Source: Planctomycetia bacterium (lineage in GTDB: Bacteria; Planctomycetota; Planctomycetia; Gemmatales; HRBIN36). Taken from it: 64,000 nt of DNA. The translations under genes and the position numbers were made by a program. Shown here one piece after another: positions 6,810 to 16,881 of the stretch. The notes below the pieces were generated by a model that searched no databases, was not told where the DNA came from, and saw only the letters and a list, made by a program, of their open reading frames with translations. The stretch's first letter is position 1. Each line of letters starts with the position of its first letter. Location of the stretch: positions 62,001 through 126,000 of the forward strand of contig JAEUIE010000022.1 of NCBI GenBank assembly GCA_016795155.1, in the 5' to 3' direction.

Positions 6810-9617
6810 ATGGATCGTCCTGTCATAGCTGATCCCGTTTCAAACCTGGAAGCGCTGCGTTCGGAGAACGCCCGAGTGCATCATGAATTGCTCCGGGCCA
6901 GAGAAGCTCTCAAGACGGTGGAATTGCAGAATCAGATGATTCTGGACGCGGTCGACAGTGTCATCATCGACTGGGATCTGATCCATAGCCGTTTCTCGCG
7001 TATCAACATCCCAGAAGGAATTCTTGGTTATCGGCAGGATGAGATCGGCAATGGAGTTGACTGGATGAAAAAAGTCATCCACCCGGATGACATGAATAAA
7101 TTTGATCGAGCGGTAAAGGAACTTTTGCAAAGCACTCAGACTGAGTTGAGTGTTGAAGTGCGCTGCAGGCACAAGGACGGAGACTATCGCGATATCCGCG
7201 GCCAGGCTGTCGTACACCGGGAATTGGGAACTTCCAAGCCGCTTCGCATTGTCGCCAGCTATCGTGATGTAACAGTTGAACAGAATATCTATCGAACCCT
7301 GCAGCAGAACGATAAGCGTTACCGGGTTACGACCGATGCGTTTGACGGCGTGACTTTCGAGTGGGATCTCGAAACCAACGTCTTCAGCCGCTCGTCCAAT
7401 ATTACTCGGGTTCTGGGCTATGAACTTCATGAAGTAAAGCCAACGCTGGAATGGGGGCAGTCACTCTACCATCCCGATGACTGCATTCGCATTCCTGAAG
7501 AGCACCAGCAGGTGTTAGCTTCTACCGATAGGCAGTATCGCAGCCTGCTGAGGATGCGTCATAAGAATGGCGAATATCGCTGGATGAAATTACATGGCAT
7601 CATTGAACGAAACGAGCAGGGCAAAGCCAGAAGAGTCACGGGATGTTATCTCGATATCACTGAGCAGATCAAAGCCGAGCAGGAACTCAGGCTCAGTGAA
7701 GAACGATATCGCATTGCCACCGAAGCCATCCAGGGAATTGTTTTTGACTGGAACGTTCAATCGAATATTGTCTATCGATCCACAGGTGTTTATCGCATTC
7801 TCGGTTACTCTGCTGAGGAGGTCATTCCAAACACTGCCTGGTGGCAGAATCTGATACATGTAGAAGATCGACAGCGGACGATTGATGAAGCCTACCGCTT
7901 TATTCAAAGCAGGGAAATGCATGGGAATATTACCTATCGCATCAGACATCATGATGGACATTATCTGACGGTACATTCCAATTTCCTGGCAATTCGCGAT
8001 GAGCATGGACAAGCCGAGCGCATGGTGGGTTGCATCATTGACCTCACGCCCAGGCTGCAGGCGGAACAGGCACAGCGTGCTGCTGAAAAGAACTTTCATC
8101 AGTTATTTCAGGATATTCCTCTCGGCCTGGTAGTCATTGATCCAGATCACTTCCTCGTGGAATGCAATCAGGCATTTGCAGACCTGGTAGGATTACCAGT
8201 GGCCGAGTTGATTGGCAGCCATGTCTGCAGCATGGACAGCCTCAAGGCCTGGAACACCTTGCTGCATCCGAAAAACGCAACAAGCGACGGCGAATTGGAC
8301 TTCATGGAAGAGCAGATCATTACCCGAAGTGATGGTACGCAACTGCCGGTGTTCATTCGCAGCAAGCTGATTGCTTATCAGAATCAAGAGAAGCCACATT
8401 ACTTTGTCATCGCGGAAGATTTGACCGCTCGTAAGCAGGCCGAGCAGGAAATGCAGGAACTGCAAACACACATGCAGGAAACGCAGAAAATGGAGAGCCT
8501 GGGCGTGCTCGCAGGAGGCATTGCTCACGATTTCAATAACCTCCTGACCGTCATCATGGGGAATTTGTCCCTCTTGAAACAGGAAGCCTCGAAGCAGGAA
8601 AGGTATCAGGACGCGATCGAGCAATCGGAGCAGGCCAGCATACAGGCAGCAGAGTTATGCAAGCAGTTGCTGGCGTATGCAGGACGAGGGAAGCTGGAAA
8701 ACCGCCCGTTTAACCTGAGCGAGCTTGTTGAAAACTCCCGGGCGCTCCTGAATTCTGCAGCCAGCCGTCATCATCGCATGCACTTTCACCTGAGCAGCGG
8801 GCTACCCAGCATTGCTGGCGATCCCAGCCAGATTCGTCAAACTTTGCTGAACCTCGTTCAGAACGCTGCGGAAGCGATGTCATCTCAAGGTGGCACAATT
8901 GATGTTCTGACCGGCATTCGCTCGTTGGATGAACCTGCACTGCAGCAATGTCTGTTTGTGCAGCAGCATGTCGCCGGGGAATACGTCTGGCTGGAAGTCA
9001 GAGATACCGGATCGGGAATTGACTATGCAGTGGGCCAGCGCATTTTTGAACCCTTTTATACCACCAAGTTCACTGGACGTGGCCTGGGCCTGTCCGCCGT
9101 CGCAGGAATCGTCCGGAACCATCGAGGTTTTCTGCACTACAAGAGCGTTCCCCATCAGGGAACCAGTTTCCGTATTTATTTTCCCATTGATGCATCCGCT
9201 GCCCGCAGCCTGAATGCTGTTCCCACTATTGTTCCGACCAGTGTGGTTCGCAAGCAGGGAACCATTCTGGTGGTTGATGATGAACCCTCCGTTCGCATGG
9301 TGCTGGCAAAACTGCTTTCCAAACGGGGTTTTGCTGTCATCGAAGCCGAGGATGGCGAAGAAGCACTGGAATTACTGGATCGGCATGCCGATGCGCTCAG
9401 GCTCGTCATCCTGGATCTCACCATGCCCAGAAGAGATGGCATGTCGGCCTTGCAGGAAATGCGCAGACAGGGCAATGAAACGCCTGTCCTGGTCATCAGT
9501 GGTTATTTTTCCAGAGAACTGGCGCCCAAACTGGAAGACTTAAAAGCCCAGTTCCTGAGCAAGCCTTTTACTCAGCAGAGCCTGCTCGCGATGATTGATC
9601 CCATTCTCGCAGACTAG
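6810..9617 (+). CDS. Multi-PAS hybrid sensor histidine kinase with receiver domain
   Basis: A 935-residue two-component sensor. After a short N-terminal coiled coil (about 10-35) come four PAS domains (roughly 40-155, 165-285, 295-410, 425-545), each of the first three ending in a PAC-like GCYLDITE or SYRDVTVE segment. HisKA follows, with the phospho-accepting His in GGIAHDFNNLL near residue 572, then an ATPase domain with NLVQNAAEAM (N box), DTGSGI (G1) and GRGLGLSAV (G2). The C-terminal receiver has VVDDEPSVR near 819, the phosphoacceptor Asp in VILDLTMP near 869 and the conserved Lys in FLSKPFT. No transmembrane helix is seen, so it senses a cytoplasmic signal. No separate response regulator is adjacent. 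Confidence 0.93.
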   Translation: MDRPVIADPVSNLEALRSENARVHHELLRAREALKTVELQNQMILDAVDSVIIDWDLIHSRFSRINIPEGILGYRQDEIGNGVDWMKKVIHPDDMNKFDRAVKELLQSTQTELSVEVRCRHKDGDYRDIRGQAVVHRELGTSKPLRIVASYRDVTVEQNIYRTLQQNDKRYRVTTDAFDGVTFEWDLETNVFSRSSNITRVLGYELHEVKPTLEWGQSLYHPDDCIRIPEEHQQVLASTDRQYRSLLRMRHKNGEYRWMKLHGIIERNEQGKARRVTGCYLDITEQIKAEQELRLSEERYRIATEAIQGIVFDWNVQSNIVYRSTGVYRILGYSAEEVIPNTAWWQNLIHVEDRQRTIDEAYRFIQSREMHGNITYRIRHHDGHYLTVHSNFLAIRDEHGQAERMVGCIIDLTPRLQAEQAQRAAEKNFHQLFQDIPLGLVVIDPDHFLVECNQAFADLVGLPVAELIGSHVCSMDSLKAWNTLLHPKNATSDGELDFMEEQIITRSDGTQLPVFIRSKLIAYQNQEKPHYFVIAEDLTARKQAEQEMQELQTHMQETQKMESLGVLAGGIAHDFNNLLTVIMGNLSLLKQEASKQERYQDAIEQSEQASIQAAELCKQLLAYAGRGKLENRPFNLSELVENSRALLNSAASRHHRMHFHLSSGLPSIAGDPSQIRQTLLNLVQNAAEAMSSQGGTIDVLTGIRSLDEPALQQCLFVQQHVAGEYVWLEVRDTGSGIDYAVGQRIFEPFYTTKFTGRGLGLSAVAGIVRNHRGFLHYKSVPHQGTSFRIYFPIDASAARSLNAVPTIVPTSVVRKQGTILVVDDEPSVRMVLAKLLSKRGFAVIEAEDGEEALELLDRHADALRLVILDLTMPRRDGMSALQEMRRQGNETPVLVISGYFSRELAPKLEDLKAQFLSKPFTQQSLLAMIDPILAD

Positions 9618-9626
9618 TCGGCGTGA

Positions 9627-12527
9627 TCACTGAGCAGGCTTAGGCTCTGCTGGTGCAAAATATCCTGGCCCCTGTATCAACAATCGCCAGGTGGGTTCAT
9701 GTACCAGCATCACCGCCCCCGCAAGGTTTGGTGAAGCACAATAGTGAAACTGAGAACCACTCCAGGCTGGCAGCAGTCGATCATCGGGTTTCAAGAGCGA
9801 ACCCAGAATAATGGTTCGACTTTTGCCATCGGAATATTTCGCCTCAATGGTCAGCAGCGGAGGCAATGAAGCATTGGATGGGTCAAGCCGGTAGCTGGCA
9901 TCCACCTTGCCTGAGTTCTGCAGAAAGCGATCTACCACCCACGGGTTGATGCTCGGCCCACCTGGTGCAGGCTGTGGTCCATAGCGAAGCAGAGCATTGA
10001 TTCTGGCCTGTTCCAGCTTGGGCAGCAACGCCTTATTGTCTTTGCCATTCTCGGTCAGTTTGACAATTTCCCATTGCTCGTTGTTGAGCTTCAGTTCTAA
10101 GGAAGTGGCCATAGTTTTCTTGTCAGCAGTGGTGGTATTCCATGTCAGTTTCAGCGAATCGGGCCTGCTTTTTTCTTCTGGGTAGATCGTCGTATTGCGC
10201 AACTCCAGATCCAGCGATTGCACGAAGCTGGCTGGAACCGCCAGCACAAATGCATTGGAATTCGGAGTTGACTTATCAAGTAATTGAGCTTCTATTCTGG
10301 CTGCAAAGTGATTGGGGTAACGAGCGTTGTTGGTGATTTTCTTGCCGATGGTGTAAATGAAAGTGCCACCAGGGTGGGCCTTGGGGACATTCTGGTATGC
10401 TGTTGCTGGCTTATCACTGTCAGGCTTGGTTTTGACTACCACTTGAAGAAGTGGAGTTTTGATCAGACCGTACTCTTCATCCATGACTTTTTCCGTTGCC
10501 TGGTCATTGAGCAGGTTGTCTGAACTGGCGCCCATCAGGCTGGAGATGAGATAATCAGCAACTCCAGCGTTAGGCGAACCTTCAACGGGCTTGGTCAGCT
10601 TCCATGTTGCTGCCAGCTTGCCTCGTTCATCATTGGCTTCAGTGCGTTCCAGGACATAGGTAACATCGGGTCGTTTTACTTCCACACCAGTCACTTGATC
10701 CAGTCGAAAACTTGGCAGAGAACGATCGCGATATGCCAGGTATCCCCGTGTTGCCAGGTTGCTGAGAGAATAGAGTTGTCTGCCATCAGGCGGTGCAGCG
10801 TTGGCCTGCATGGCTCCAGCGCTGTCGCCTGCAACGAATGGATCAGGCACTGCCAGAATAACGGGCTTCACATCGGGCATTTCCCGTTTAACATAAACCA
10901 CTTTGCGAGCATCATCTTTTTTGCCGATGGTCAATTTGACAGTGGGCTTCGCCTTGATGTCGTCTCGCAATCTCGGCTCTTTGTCGCCTTCGGGCTTGTT
11001 GTCCTTATTACGCAGGATGCCTTCTTTCCACAGTTCAATGGTGGCAACAGGCTTGTCCAGGCCCAGATCAATCGATGCATCGCCAAACCAGCTTTTCAGT
11101 TTGGCGTCATCGTCCAGAAATGCTCTCACATCCTTGATTTCAATCTTGGCCACTGCATCCAGCAACGACTGAATGGCAGCAGGCTGACACTTGACCATGC
11201 TTCGATCATTGGCGTAAATATCCCAGGATGCTGCGCCCTGAAGATCAGGCCGATAGATGCGAATCTTTTCGCTGCCGGTAGAGATGTATGCCGCATCGAT
11301 TTTCGAATTATCGAGTTTGGCAAGGTTTTTCAGCCGCAGTTCATCAGCCGATTTCTTCAGGATCGGGATGTTACGAGCAGGGATGCGAACAATGGAAGAA
11401 TCACCAGCCAGCCTGGCGTAATAATAGGCAGGTTCAGCGGGTTGCTTGTCGCGGGCAACATAAGCCGCAAGTGCTGTTGTCGGAGACGTCAACGAATCCA
11501 CAACCAGCGCTGCAATGCGTGCCTGCTTTGCTTGCCTGATGGCAGTCTCATCGGCATTCCCTATCAGCACTTGTTCAACCACGGGTTTGTCTTTGGGATC
11601 AATGGGATTTTGTGTGATGGAAAACGTATAGACAGGCTTGTCATCACTGACTCCATACTCGGCCAATTTCGCCTGATCAGTAGTATCAAGAACAAAATCC
11701 TCATTTCTCTCGACGCGAATGCCCGAAAGCTGCCTGGTGAGTTCATCCGTTGCAGGCGTATCAGCCTCGCCCAGGGCAGGCTGTTTGAATACCCAGTCTT
11801 TATCCTTTGCCAGTTCCATCAGAGGGCGGGCAGTGCCTGCCAGTTTCAGTCCATTGTGGCCAAAACTGGAACTGATCAGTGATTTGTCGCGGTAGCTCGC
11901 CAGATCATCAAAGAGCTTTTCAATCTTGGATTTGGCCAACAGAAATGGCCTGTTATTTCCATCAGACGATAAGCTGTAATAGACCGGGTCTTTCGTGGCC
12001 GGCCCCGTTGCACCCAGAGATAGAACATAATCCTTATCGCCACGAGTCAGCGTGATGGTGGTATCAGGCTTGTCTAATCCGAGTTTGGCGAGGTCGCGTT
12101 CTTTCTCGCGGGTCTTTGGTCTTTCCAGTGTAATGAGCGAGCGGATCAACGAAGTGATCTGTGCATCATCGGTTCGTACCTGAACAGGCGAAACCATGGT
12201 CCACTTGGAAGTTTTTCCGGAAGCCTTCCGCTGAAATTCAATGCGCTGATGCTTTCCAGCCTCATGCTGATAGCGATCGATAATGAACCGGGTAAACTCT
12301 TCAGGCTGAGCCTGCTGAGGCCCCTTGGGTTGGTCCTTCGCGAAAGGATCTTTCGGCTGCTCCGGCGATTCTTTCCGAGGATTAAACGGGTTCAGATCAG
12401 GGAAGACAAACCGTTCCGCGTGTTTGCTTTCCTCCCCGGTTTTGATGTTGAGCCACTGGAAGGCAGCAAAAGTCAAAAGGGCAATAGCAAACAATCCAAA
12501 AAGGATGACCGTGTTCCGTATCTTCAT
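9627..12527 (-). CDS. DUF4340 domain protein of a Gld-type ABC export operon
   Basis: A 966-residue protein with one N-terminal membrane helix (residues about 5-25, VILFGLFAIALLTFAAF) and a large extracytoplasmic part of repeated DUF4340-like units, recognisable by recurring W-x-v/m-k-P and DDAQITSLIRSL, LTLERPKTREKE patterns. DUF4340 proteins sit downstream of GldA/F/G-like ABC transporters in many bacteria, and that is the case here: 41 bases separate it from the GldG-like gene. Its biochemical role is unknown; a periplasmic accessory to the transporter is inferred. It is the last gene of the four-gene minus-strand operon and ends nine bases from the convergent histidine kinase gene. Confidence 0.85.
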   Translation of the reverse strand: MKIRNTVILFGLFAIALLTFAAFQWLNIKTGEESKHAERFVFPDLNPFNPRKESPEQPKDPFAKDQPKGPQQAQPEEFTRFIIDRYQHEAGKHQRIEFQRKASGKTSKWTMVSPVQVRTDDAQITSLIRSLITLERPKTREKERDLAKLGLDKPDTTITLTRGDKDYVLSLGATGPATKDPVYYSLSSDGNNRPFLLAKSKIEKLFDDLASYRDKSLISSSFGHNGLKLAGTARPLMELAKDKDWVFKQPALGEADTPATDELTRQLSGIRVERNEDFVLDTTDQAKLAEYGVSDDKPVYTFSITQNPIDPKDKPVVEQVLIGNADETAIRQAKQARIAALVVDSLTSPTTALAAYVARDKQPAEPAYYYARLAGDSSIVRIPARNIPILKKSADELRLKNLAKLDNSKIDAAYISTGSEKIRIYRPDLQGAASWDIYANDRSMVKCQPAAIQSLLDAVAKIEIKDVRAFLDDDAKLKSWFGDASIDLGLDKPVATIELWKEGILRNKDNKPEGDKEPRLRDDIKAKPTVKLTIGKKDDARKVVYVKREMPDVKPVILAVPDPFVAGDSAGAMQANAAPPDGRQLYSLSNLATRGYLAYRDRSLPSFRLDQVTGVEVKRPDVTYVLERTEANDERGKLAATWKLTKPVEGSPNAGVADYLISSLMGASSDNLLNDQATEKVMDEEYGLIKTPLLQVVVKTKPDSDKPATAYQNVPKAHPGGTFIYTIGKKITNNARYPNHFAARIEAQLLDKSTPNSNAFVLAVPASFVQSLDLELRNTTIYPEEKSRPDSLKLTWNTTTADKKTMATSLELKLNNEQWEIVKLTENGKDNKALLPKLEQARINALLRYGPQPAPGGPSINPWVVDRFLQNSGKVDASYRLDPSNASLPPLLTIEAKYSDGKSRTIILGSLLKPDDRLLPAWSGSQFHYCASPNLAGAVMLVHEPTWRLLIQGPGYFAPAEPKPAQ

Positions 12528-12568
12528 GACATCACCTGAGGTGTATCCTGATGTGTGATTGAAGCAGC

Positions 12569-14806
12569 TTATCTACGGCGAAGAATCGCAACACCGACAC
12601 CAAGCAATATGACGCCCAATAGCAGCCAGATGAGTGGCAGCCACACGACACGCGTCAGCGTTTCGCTGGACATGCGAAGCCGATACGACTTCCGTTCGAT
12701 GGGTTTGACATCGCCCGAATCGAGTTCTGCCTTGCCTCGTCCCCAGGCCAGGCAGGAAAACATGAGATTCGCGCCCATTTCTCCCGACGTTCTCAGCTCA
12801 GCATCGGTAATAAAGGAGGCATCACCAAACACGACCATGCGTGGCGATCCCGGCTTGCCGGGCATCGGCGGCATGCCGGGCTGCTGAGGGGGCAGTTGTG
12901 CTCCCTGATCGCGAACGGTTACTGCAACCGTGGGAGGAATGTGGGAATCAATCTTCTTGAGGATGTCCTTGGATTCAATCAGTTTTTTAAGGTATTCTTT
13001 AGGCTGAGGAATTTTCTGATTCTCAGTCCAGACAAACATTCGTGTTCCTGACGGAGTCTGAATAGGCTGAGCCACAGCGAATAACAGTGATTTAGTATCA
13101 AATCCAACGCTGGCTGAAACAGGTTTAACGCTCCGTGCTTCCTTGAAATCAAGATTCGAAGTGGCGTTTCTGAAGATGCCTTCGATACTTTGAGAAATCT
13201 CGGCATCAGTGGGGAGATTGCTTACCATGGAAGCAGGCGCTACAGGTACATGCATGGGATTTTGTTCAGAAATCGTAAACACCACATCCTGCCCAACCTG
13301 CACTCCATAGGTATTGAGAATCCCTTCCAGACCAGTTGGCAGTACTTTGCCATCCTGACCAAAATGTGTATTGAGCAAAACAATGAGCTTGCCCGAATCG
13401 ACGCCATCTTTCTTGGGGCGCTTGAGGTAGTTTTCGAGTACCGATGCCTTTTCTGGCGTCATGCGTAATGGGTCAGCTACTATTACCATCAAGGCATCTT
13501 CGGGAATGGCAGAAAGTGTTTTGCCATCCGATTCCAGTTGACCAAGATTCAGTGGCTTGACAACATACCCTGCTTTCTCAATACGCTGTTTCAATGCCAC
13601 GATGGACCTCGATGCCAGTGCCTCACGCTGATTCCGGGCAGCATTCTCATCGATGGAGAGCTCCCCACTGTCCTGGGTGAAGTAGATGGTTACTTTCTTC
13701 TTTTCCTGTCTGAAATCGCGTAGTGCAGAATAGATGGCCTGTTCACCTTTGTAGAACCGCTGACCCGGCCCCATGCCACGCATGCCGCCAGTCACTTCTT
13801 CGAGATCTTCTTCACTGATGAACGTGGACAGCGGCGTATTGCTGCTGGGGTCCTGAACCAGCAGTAACCCTTGAGCAAATCCTGTTGCATCGCGGAGGAC
13901 TTCATATTTCTTGATCAATTCGTCCAACTGCTTGACGTTGCTTCGCACCAGAGGCAACTCGACAATTTCCAGTTGCGAGTTGAGAGCTTTGCAGTTGTTG
14001 AGCGTCCCCAGAACATCCTGCTCCAGAAGAGTATCAGGTCGAAGGATGACGTAGACTCTGACCGGTTTCTCGATCGATTTCACCAGCTTCTTGGTCGCAG
14101 GACTGAGTGAATAGATGTTTTCGCTGGTCCAGTCTGAAGGTTCCGGGCCATACAAGGCAAACCAGGCATTCACCACACCCAGGATAGCCAGGAACAAGAG
14201 CGCACCGAGAAAAGCGTTGTAGCCATAAATCCACCGACGCAACCCGGCACTGCTGCGTTCTTCCGATTTGATGGCCAGCAGGCTGGCAAACATGCTTCCC
14301 AAACCCACCACGTAGGCAAGCACAATCAGCCAGGGCTGCATCGTTGACCAACCCTGACGGTTAAGCAGTTCTCCTGACCGCATCCAGGTATAAGGAATAG
14401 CCAGGCAGATTACAGTCAGGAACCCAACCAGGCTGAACATGGCAAAGAAACCCAGTTTGCCCCATTGCTTGTCCTGCTGTGAACTCTGCGATCTAGCTTC
14501 TGCGGAAGAGAGTCGTGCCAGGTAAAACAAACCCAAGCCCAAAAGAACAATGAAATTCAACAGGCAGAACCAGAACCACGGATTGCCGGTAGCCTGCGAG
14601 AAGGCAGAACTCATCGATGCTGCTGATTGTGCTTTTTCGCCGGCGTTCTCAGGCTTGGTGAGCGCTGATTTCGGTTCCGTTTCAGATACCTGGTTGTAAG
14701 CCTTGGTGAAAAGACTGATCGCACCGATCAATGCAGCCACAGACAACACGAACATGACGATCATGGCAAATCGAGAATGTTTCGTGTTATAAGTCATATC
14801 AGACAT
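12569..14806 (-). CDS. GldG-like ABC transporter auxiliary membrane protein
   Basis: A 745-residue protein of the GldG / ABC-type uncharacterised transport (ABC_transp_aux) family. Several N-terminal helices lie at about residues 15-35, 78-100, 117-135, 150-172 and 190-215. A large soluble domain follows with VRVYVILRPDTLLEQ and VTIYFTQDSGE segments, and a C-terminal helix (VVWLPLIWLLLGVILLGVGV) with an RRR cytoplasmic tail. It belongs to the operon of ATPase, permease and DUF4340 protein. In Bacteroidetes GldG is part of the gliding machinery, but in planctomycetes this set is common without gliding, so the cargo is unknown. Confidence 0.85.
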   Translation of the reverse strand: MSDMTYNTKHSRFAMIVMFVLSVAALIGAISLFTKAYNQVSETEPKSALTKPENAGEKAQSAASMSSAFSQATGNPWFWFCLLNFIVLLGLGLFYLARLSSAEARSQSSQQDKQWGKLGFFAMFSLVGFLTVICLAIPYTWMRSGELLNRQGWSTMQPWLIVLAYVVGLGSMFASLLAIKSEERSSAGLRRWIYGYNAFLGALLFLAILGVVNAWFALYGPEPSDWTSENIYSLSPATKKLVKSIEKPVRVYVILRPDTLLEQDVLGTLNNCKALNSQLEIVELPLVRSNVKQLDELIKKYEVLRDATGFAQGLLLVQDPSSNTPLSTFISEEDLEEVTGGMRGMGPGQRFYKGEQAIYSALRDFRQEKKKVTIYFTQDSGELSIDENAARNQREALASRSIVALKQRIEKAGYVVKPLNLGQLESDGKTLSAIPEDALMVIVADPLRMTPEKASVLENYLKRPKKDGVDSGKLIVLLNTHFGQDGKVLPTGLEGILNTYGVQVGQDVVFTISEQNPMHVPVAPASMVSNLPTDAEISQSIEGIFRNATSNLDFKEARSVKPVSASVGFDTKSLLFAVAQPIQTPSGTRMFVWTENQKIPQPKEYLKKLIESKDILKKIDSHIPPTVAVTVRDQGAQLPPQQPGMPPMPGKPGSPRMVVFGDASFITDAELRTSGEMGANLMFSCLAWGRGKAELDSGDVKPIERKSYRLRMSSETLTRVVWLPLIWLLLGVILLGVGVAILRRR

Positions 14807-14855
14807 GGTGACGCCTCAATACAGTCCGGATGTATGCAGATATCAGTTCGTGGTC

Positions 14856-16865
14856 TTAACGCCATTTGCGTGATTCGAGCACTCGGATTGTCAGGAACAA
14901 CCAGAATGCGCCAAAACTGAGATGGAACAGAATGTGTTTGAACTCCACTTTGCCTCGTGCAAAAGAGAGGAATACATGATGAACAAACGAGATGTAGCGC
15001 AGGAATTCAAACAGTGGACTGTTCGGATCAGCTTTCGGGTTTCTCGATAAGGTTTGCTCAACGAAGTACAGCATGAAGATGGCGAGCATGCCTGCAAAAG
15101 TCAGGAGCAGCGCGACAATCTGGTTCTTGGTGATGCTCGAAAAGAAAACACCCATCGCCACAAAGCCAAAGGAAACGATACACAGACCCAGCAACGAGCT
15201 CATCATCGGTCGGAAATCGAATGCTTCCTGTCCGGCAATGCGAAGCAGCAGCGGGTAAATCGCCCATGTCATGAAAATCATGATCGTATAAAGCCAGGCT
15301 GCCAGAAACTTGCTGACCACGATGGAAAACTCATCGACCGGTGCAGTCATCAGGATTTCCATCGTTCCAGCCCGGTTCTCTTCGCTCATCACACGCATCG
15401 TCATCATGGGGATGGCGATCAGCATGAAGATGATGATCCACATATCGAAGAAATAGGGTGCTACCACTGGTTCGGGAAACGCAGCACCCATGTTGGTTGC
15501 CATCACTAGTTCATCAACCCAATTGGAGTAGACGAACCAGGCAACCACCAGTGTTGCTCCGAGAACAATGTAGCCGATAGGCGAGGTAAAGAAGCTTGCC
15601 AGTTCACGCCGTGTCAGGATCATCAGCTTACGTTCAGAGCAAAACAAAAAGCCGACAAAGCAATACAGGCCGCCCAGCAACATGTAGAGGAAGCCATTCG
15701 GAACGAGGTAAGCCTTGAGATTGAGGTTCTCCAGCGATTCAAAAGTATCCTGCAGCCAGGTGATTTCCGTGATAGACGGGAGCAGGCTTCGGAGTGCTGC
15801 AATCACACACACCATCAAGCCAGCATAACCTGTCCAACGTGCCAGTATATGCCCGCTTTCGCTGTAGTTGTTGCGCTGCGAAATATACAGCGAGATTAAA
15901 AACAGGCCGAGAATCGAAAGTGTAAAGCCGTAAGGCAGAGTGAAATCGGGAATCTTGAGCAGATCAGTGCAGAAGCCAAGCAACCCGATCAAGGCAGCAA
16001 CAATTCCTACCAATCCTATGATGCTGGTAGGCACTCGACCCCACGGACTCTCTTCCGCTTCGGTGTTCGCCATCACCAGCATGAACGGCAAACCCACCAT
16101 CATGAAGAGCAGGGCATACGAACCTAGCCCATAAGCAACGCGATTATCTTCGCTGTACTTAAGAACGGTATCGCTGTAAGCCAGTAGTGGATCTTTCAAA
16201 AGAAAGGCGATGGCGACCAGCAACGTTAAAAAAACTACTCCATACAGCGTGTTGGCAGCCACCAGAGGTTTGCCAAGATACTTCACCCATGACGCAGATA
16301 AGCCCAAGAGCGAAACACGATACCCTGCAGCAGCACGAATAAAAGGTGCAATCCAGGCTTTGAAAAGCACCAGGGCCATGATGATGGTTACAATCAAGCC
16401 ACCCCATTTACCTCGGCTGTTGGCCGTCTCAAGACTTGGTTCAGGATACGTCATCAGCCAGTTTTTAATGGCTTCGCTCGCCAGAAGTTGTGTAGCAAAC
16501 AATACACCCAGGCAAAAGAACACGATGCCCAGGATGCCCATGATTCTTCGCTGAATATGATCACGTTCACGGCTGGCGTGATACAGCATGATGATAATGC
16601 CAAGCACAAACAGTGGAATGGCCAACGGGTAGATGCGTGACGATGGTTCCGTGGTCAGTCCAGCGCCTTCCGTGGCAGCTTTGACGGGCGACAGATAAAC
16701 CCATGCATTCCACAGGTACATGAGCAAGCCAAGAATAAAGGCAGCTTTGCCTGCCAGACCGACAACCCTGACCCATGCTGGCGTATCCTGGTCAACACGG
16801 GATGGCGTGCTGAAACTCGCATCATTCTGTTTGAGAGTATCTTGACTCATACTGTTCGATTCCAT
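14856..16865 (-). CDS. ABC-2 type transporter permease (GldF-like)
   Basis: A permease of about 669 residues with many hydrophobic helices. The C-terminal half carries the ABC-2 hallmark MSEENRAGTMEILMTAPV just before a helix pair, the coupling region typical of GldF/NatB-type permeases; the N-terminal half has extra helices. The ATG at 16865 (MESNSMSQD) was chosen because it lies 16 bases after the stop of the ATPase gene; a second ATG lies at 16850, and a longer frame would overlap the ATPase. It works with the ATPase encoded immediately upstream in the transcript. Substrate unknown. Confidence 0.85.
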   Translation of the reverse strand: MESNSMSQDTLKQNDASFSTPSRVDQDTPAWVRVVGLAGKAAFILGLLMYLWNAWVYLSPVKAATEGAGLTTEPSSRIYPLAIPLFVLGIIIMLYHASRERDHIQRRIMGILGIVFFCLGVLFATQLLASEAIKNWLMTYPEPSLETANSRGKWGGLIVTIIMALVLFKAWIAPFIRAAAGYRVSLLGLSASWVKYLGKPLVAANTLYGVVFLTLLVAIAFLLKDPLLAYSDTVLKYSEDNRVAYGLGSYALLFMMVGLPFMLVMANTEAEESPWGRVPTSIIGLVGIVAALIGLLGFCTDLLKIPDFTLPYGFTLSILGLFLISLYISQRNNYSESGHILARWTGYAGLMVCVIAALRSLLPSITEITWLQDTFESLENLNLKAYLVPNGFLYMLLGGLYCFVGFLFCSERKLMILTRRELASFFTSPIGYIVLGATLVVAWFVYSNWVDELVMATNMGAAFPEPVVAPYFFDMWIIIFMLIAIPMMTMRVMSEENRAGTMEILMTAPVDEFSIVVSKFLAAWLYTIMIFMTWAIYPLLLRIAGQEAFDFRPMMSSLLGLCIVSFGFVAMGVFFSSITKNQIVALLLTFAGMLAIFMLYFVEQTLSRNPKADPNSPLFEFLRYISFVHHVFLSFARGKVEFKHILFHLSFGAFWLFLTIRVLESRKWR

Positions 16866-16881
16866 GGCATTGTAATCTGAA

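Noticed and set aside
10695-11882. 395-codon plus-strand frame
   Set aside because: Antisense to the DUF4340 gene; no domain or start signal, Cys/His-rich shadow composition.
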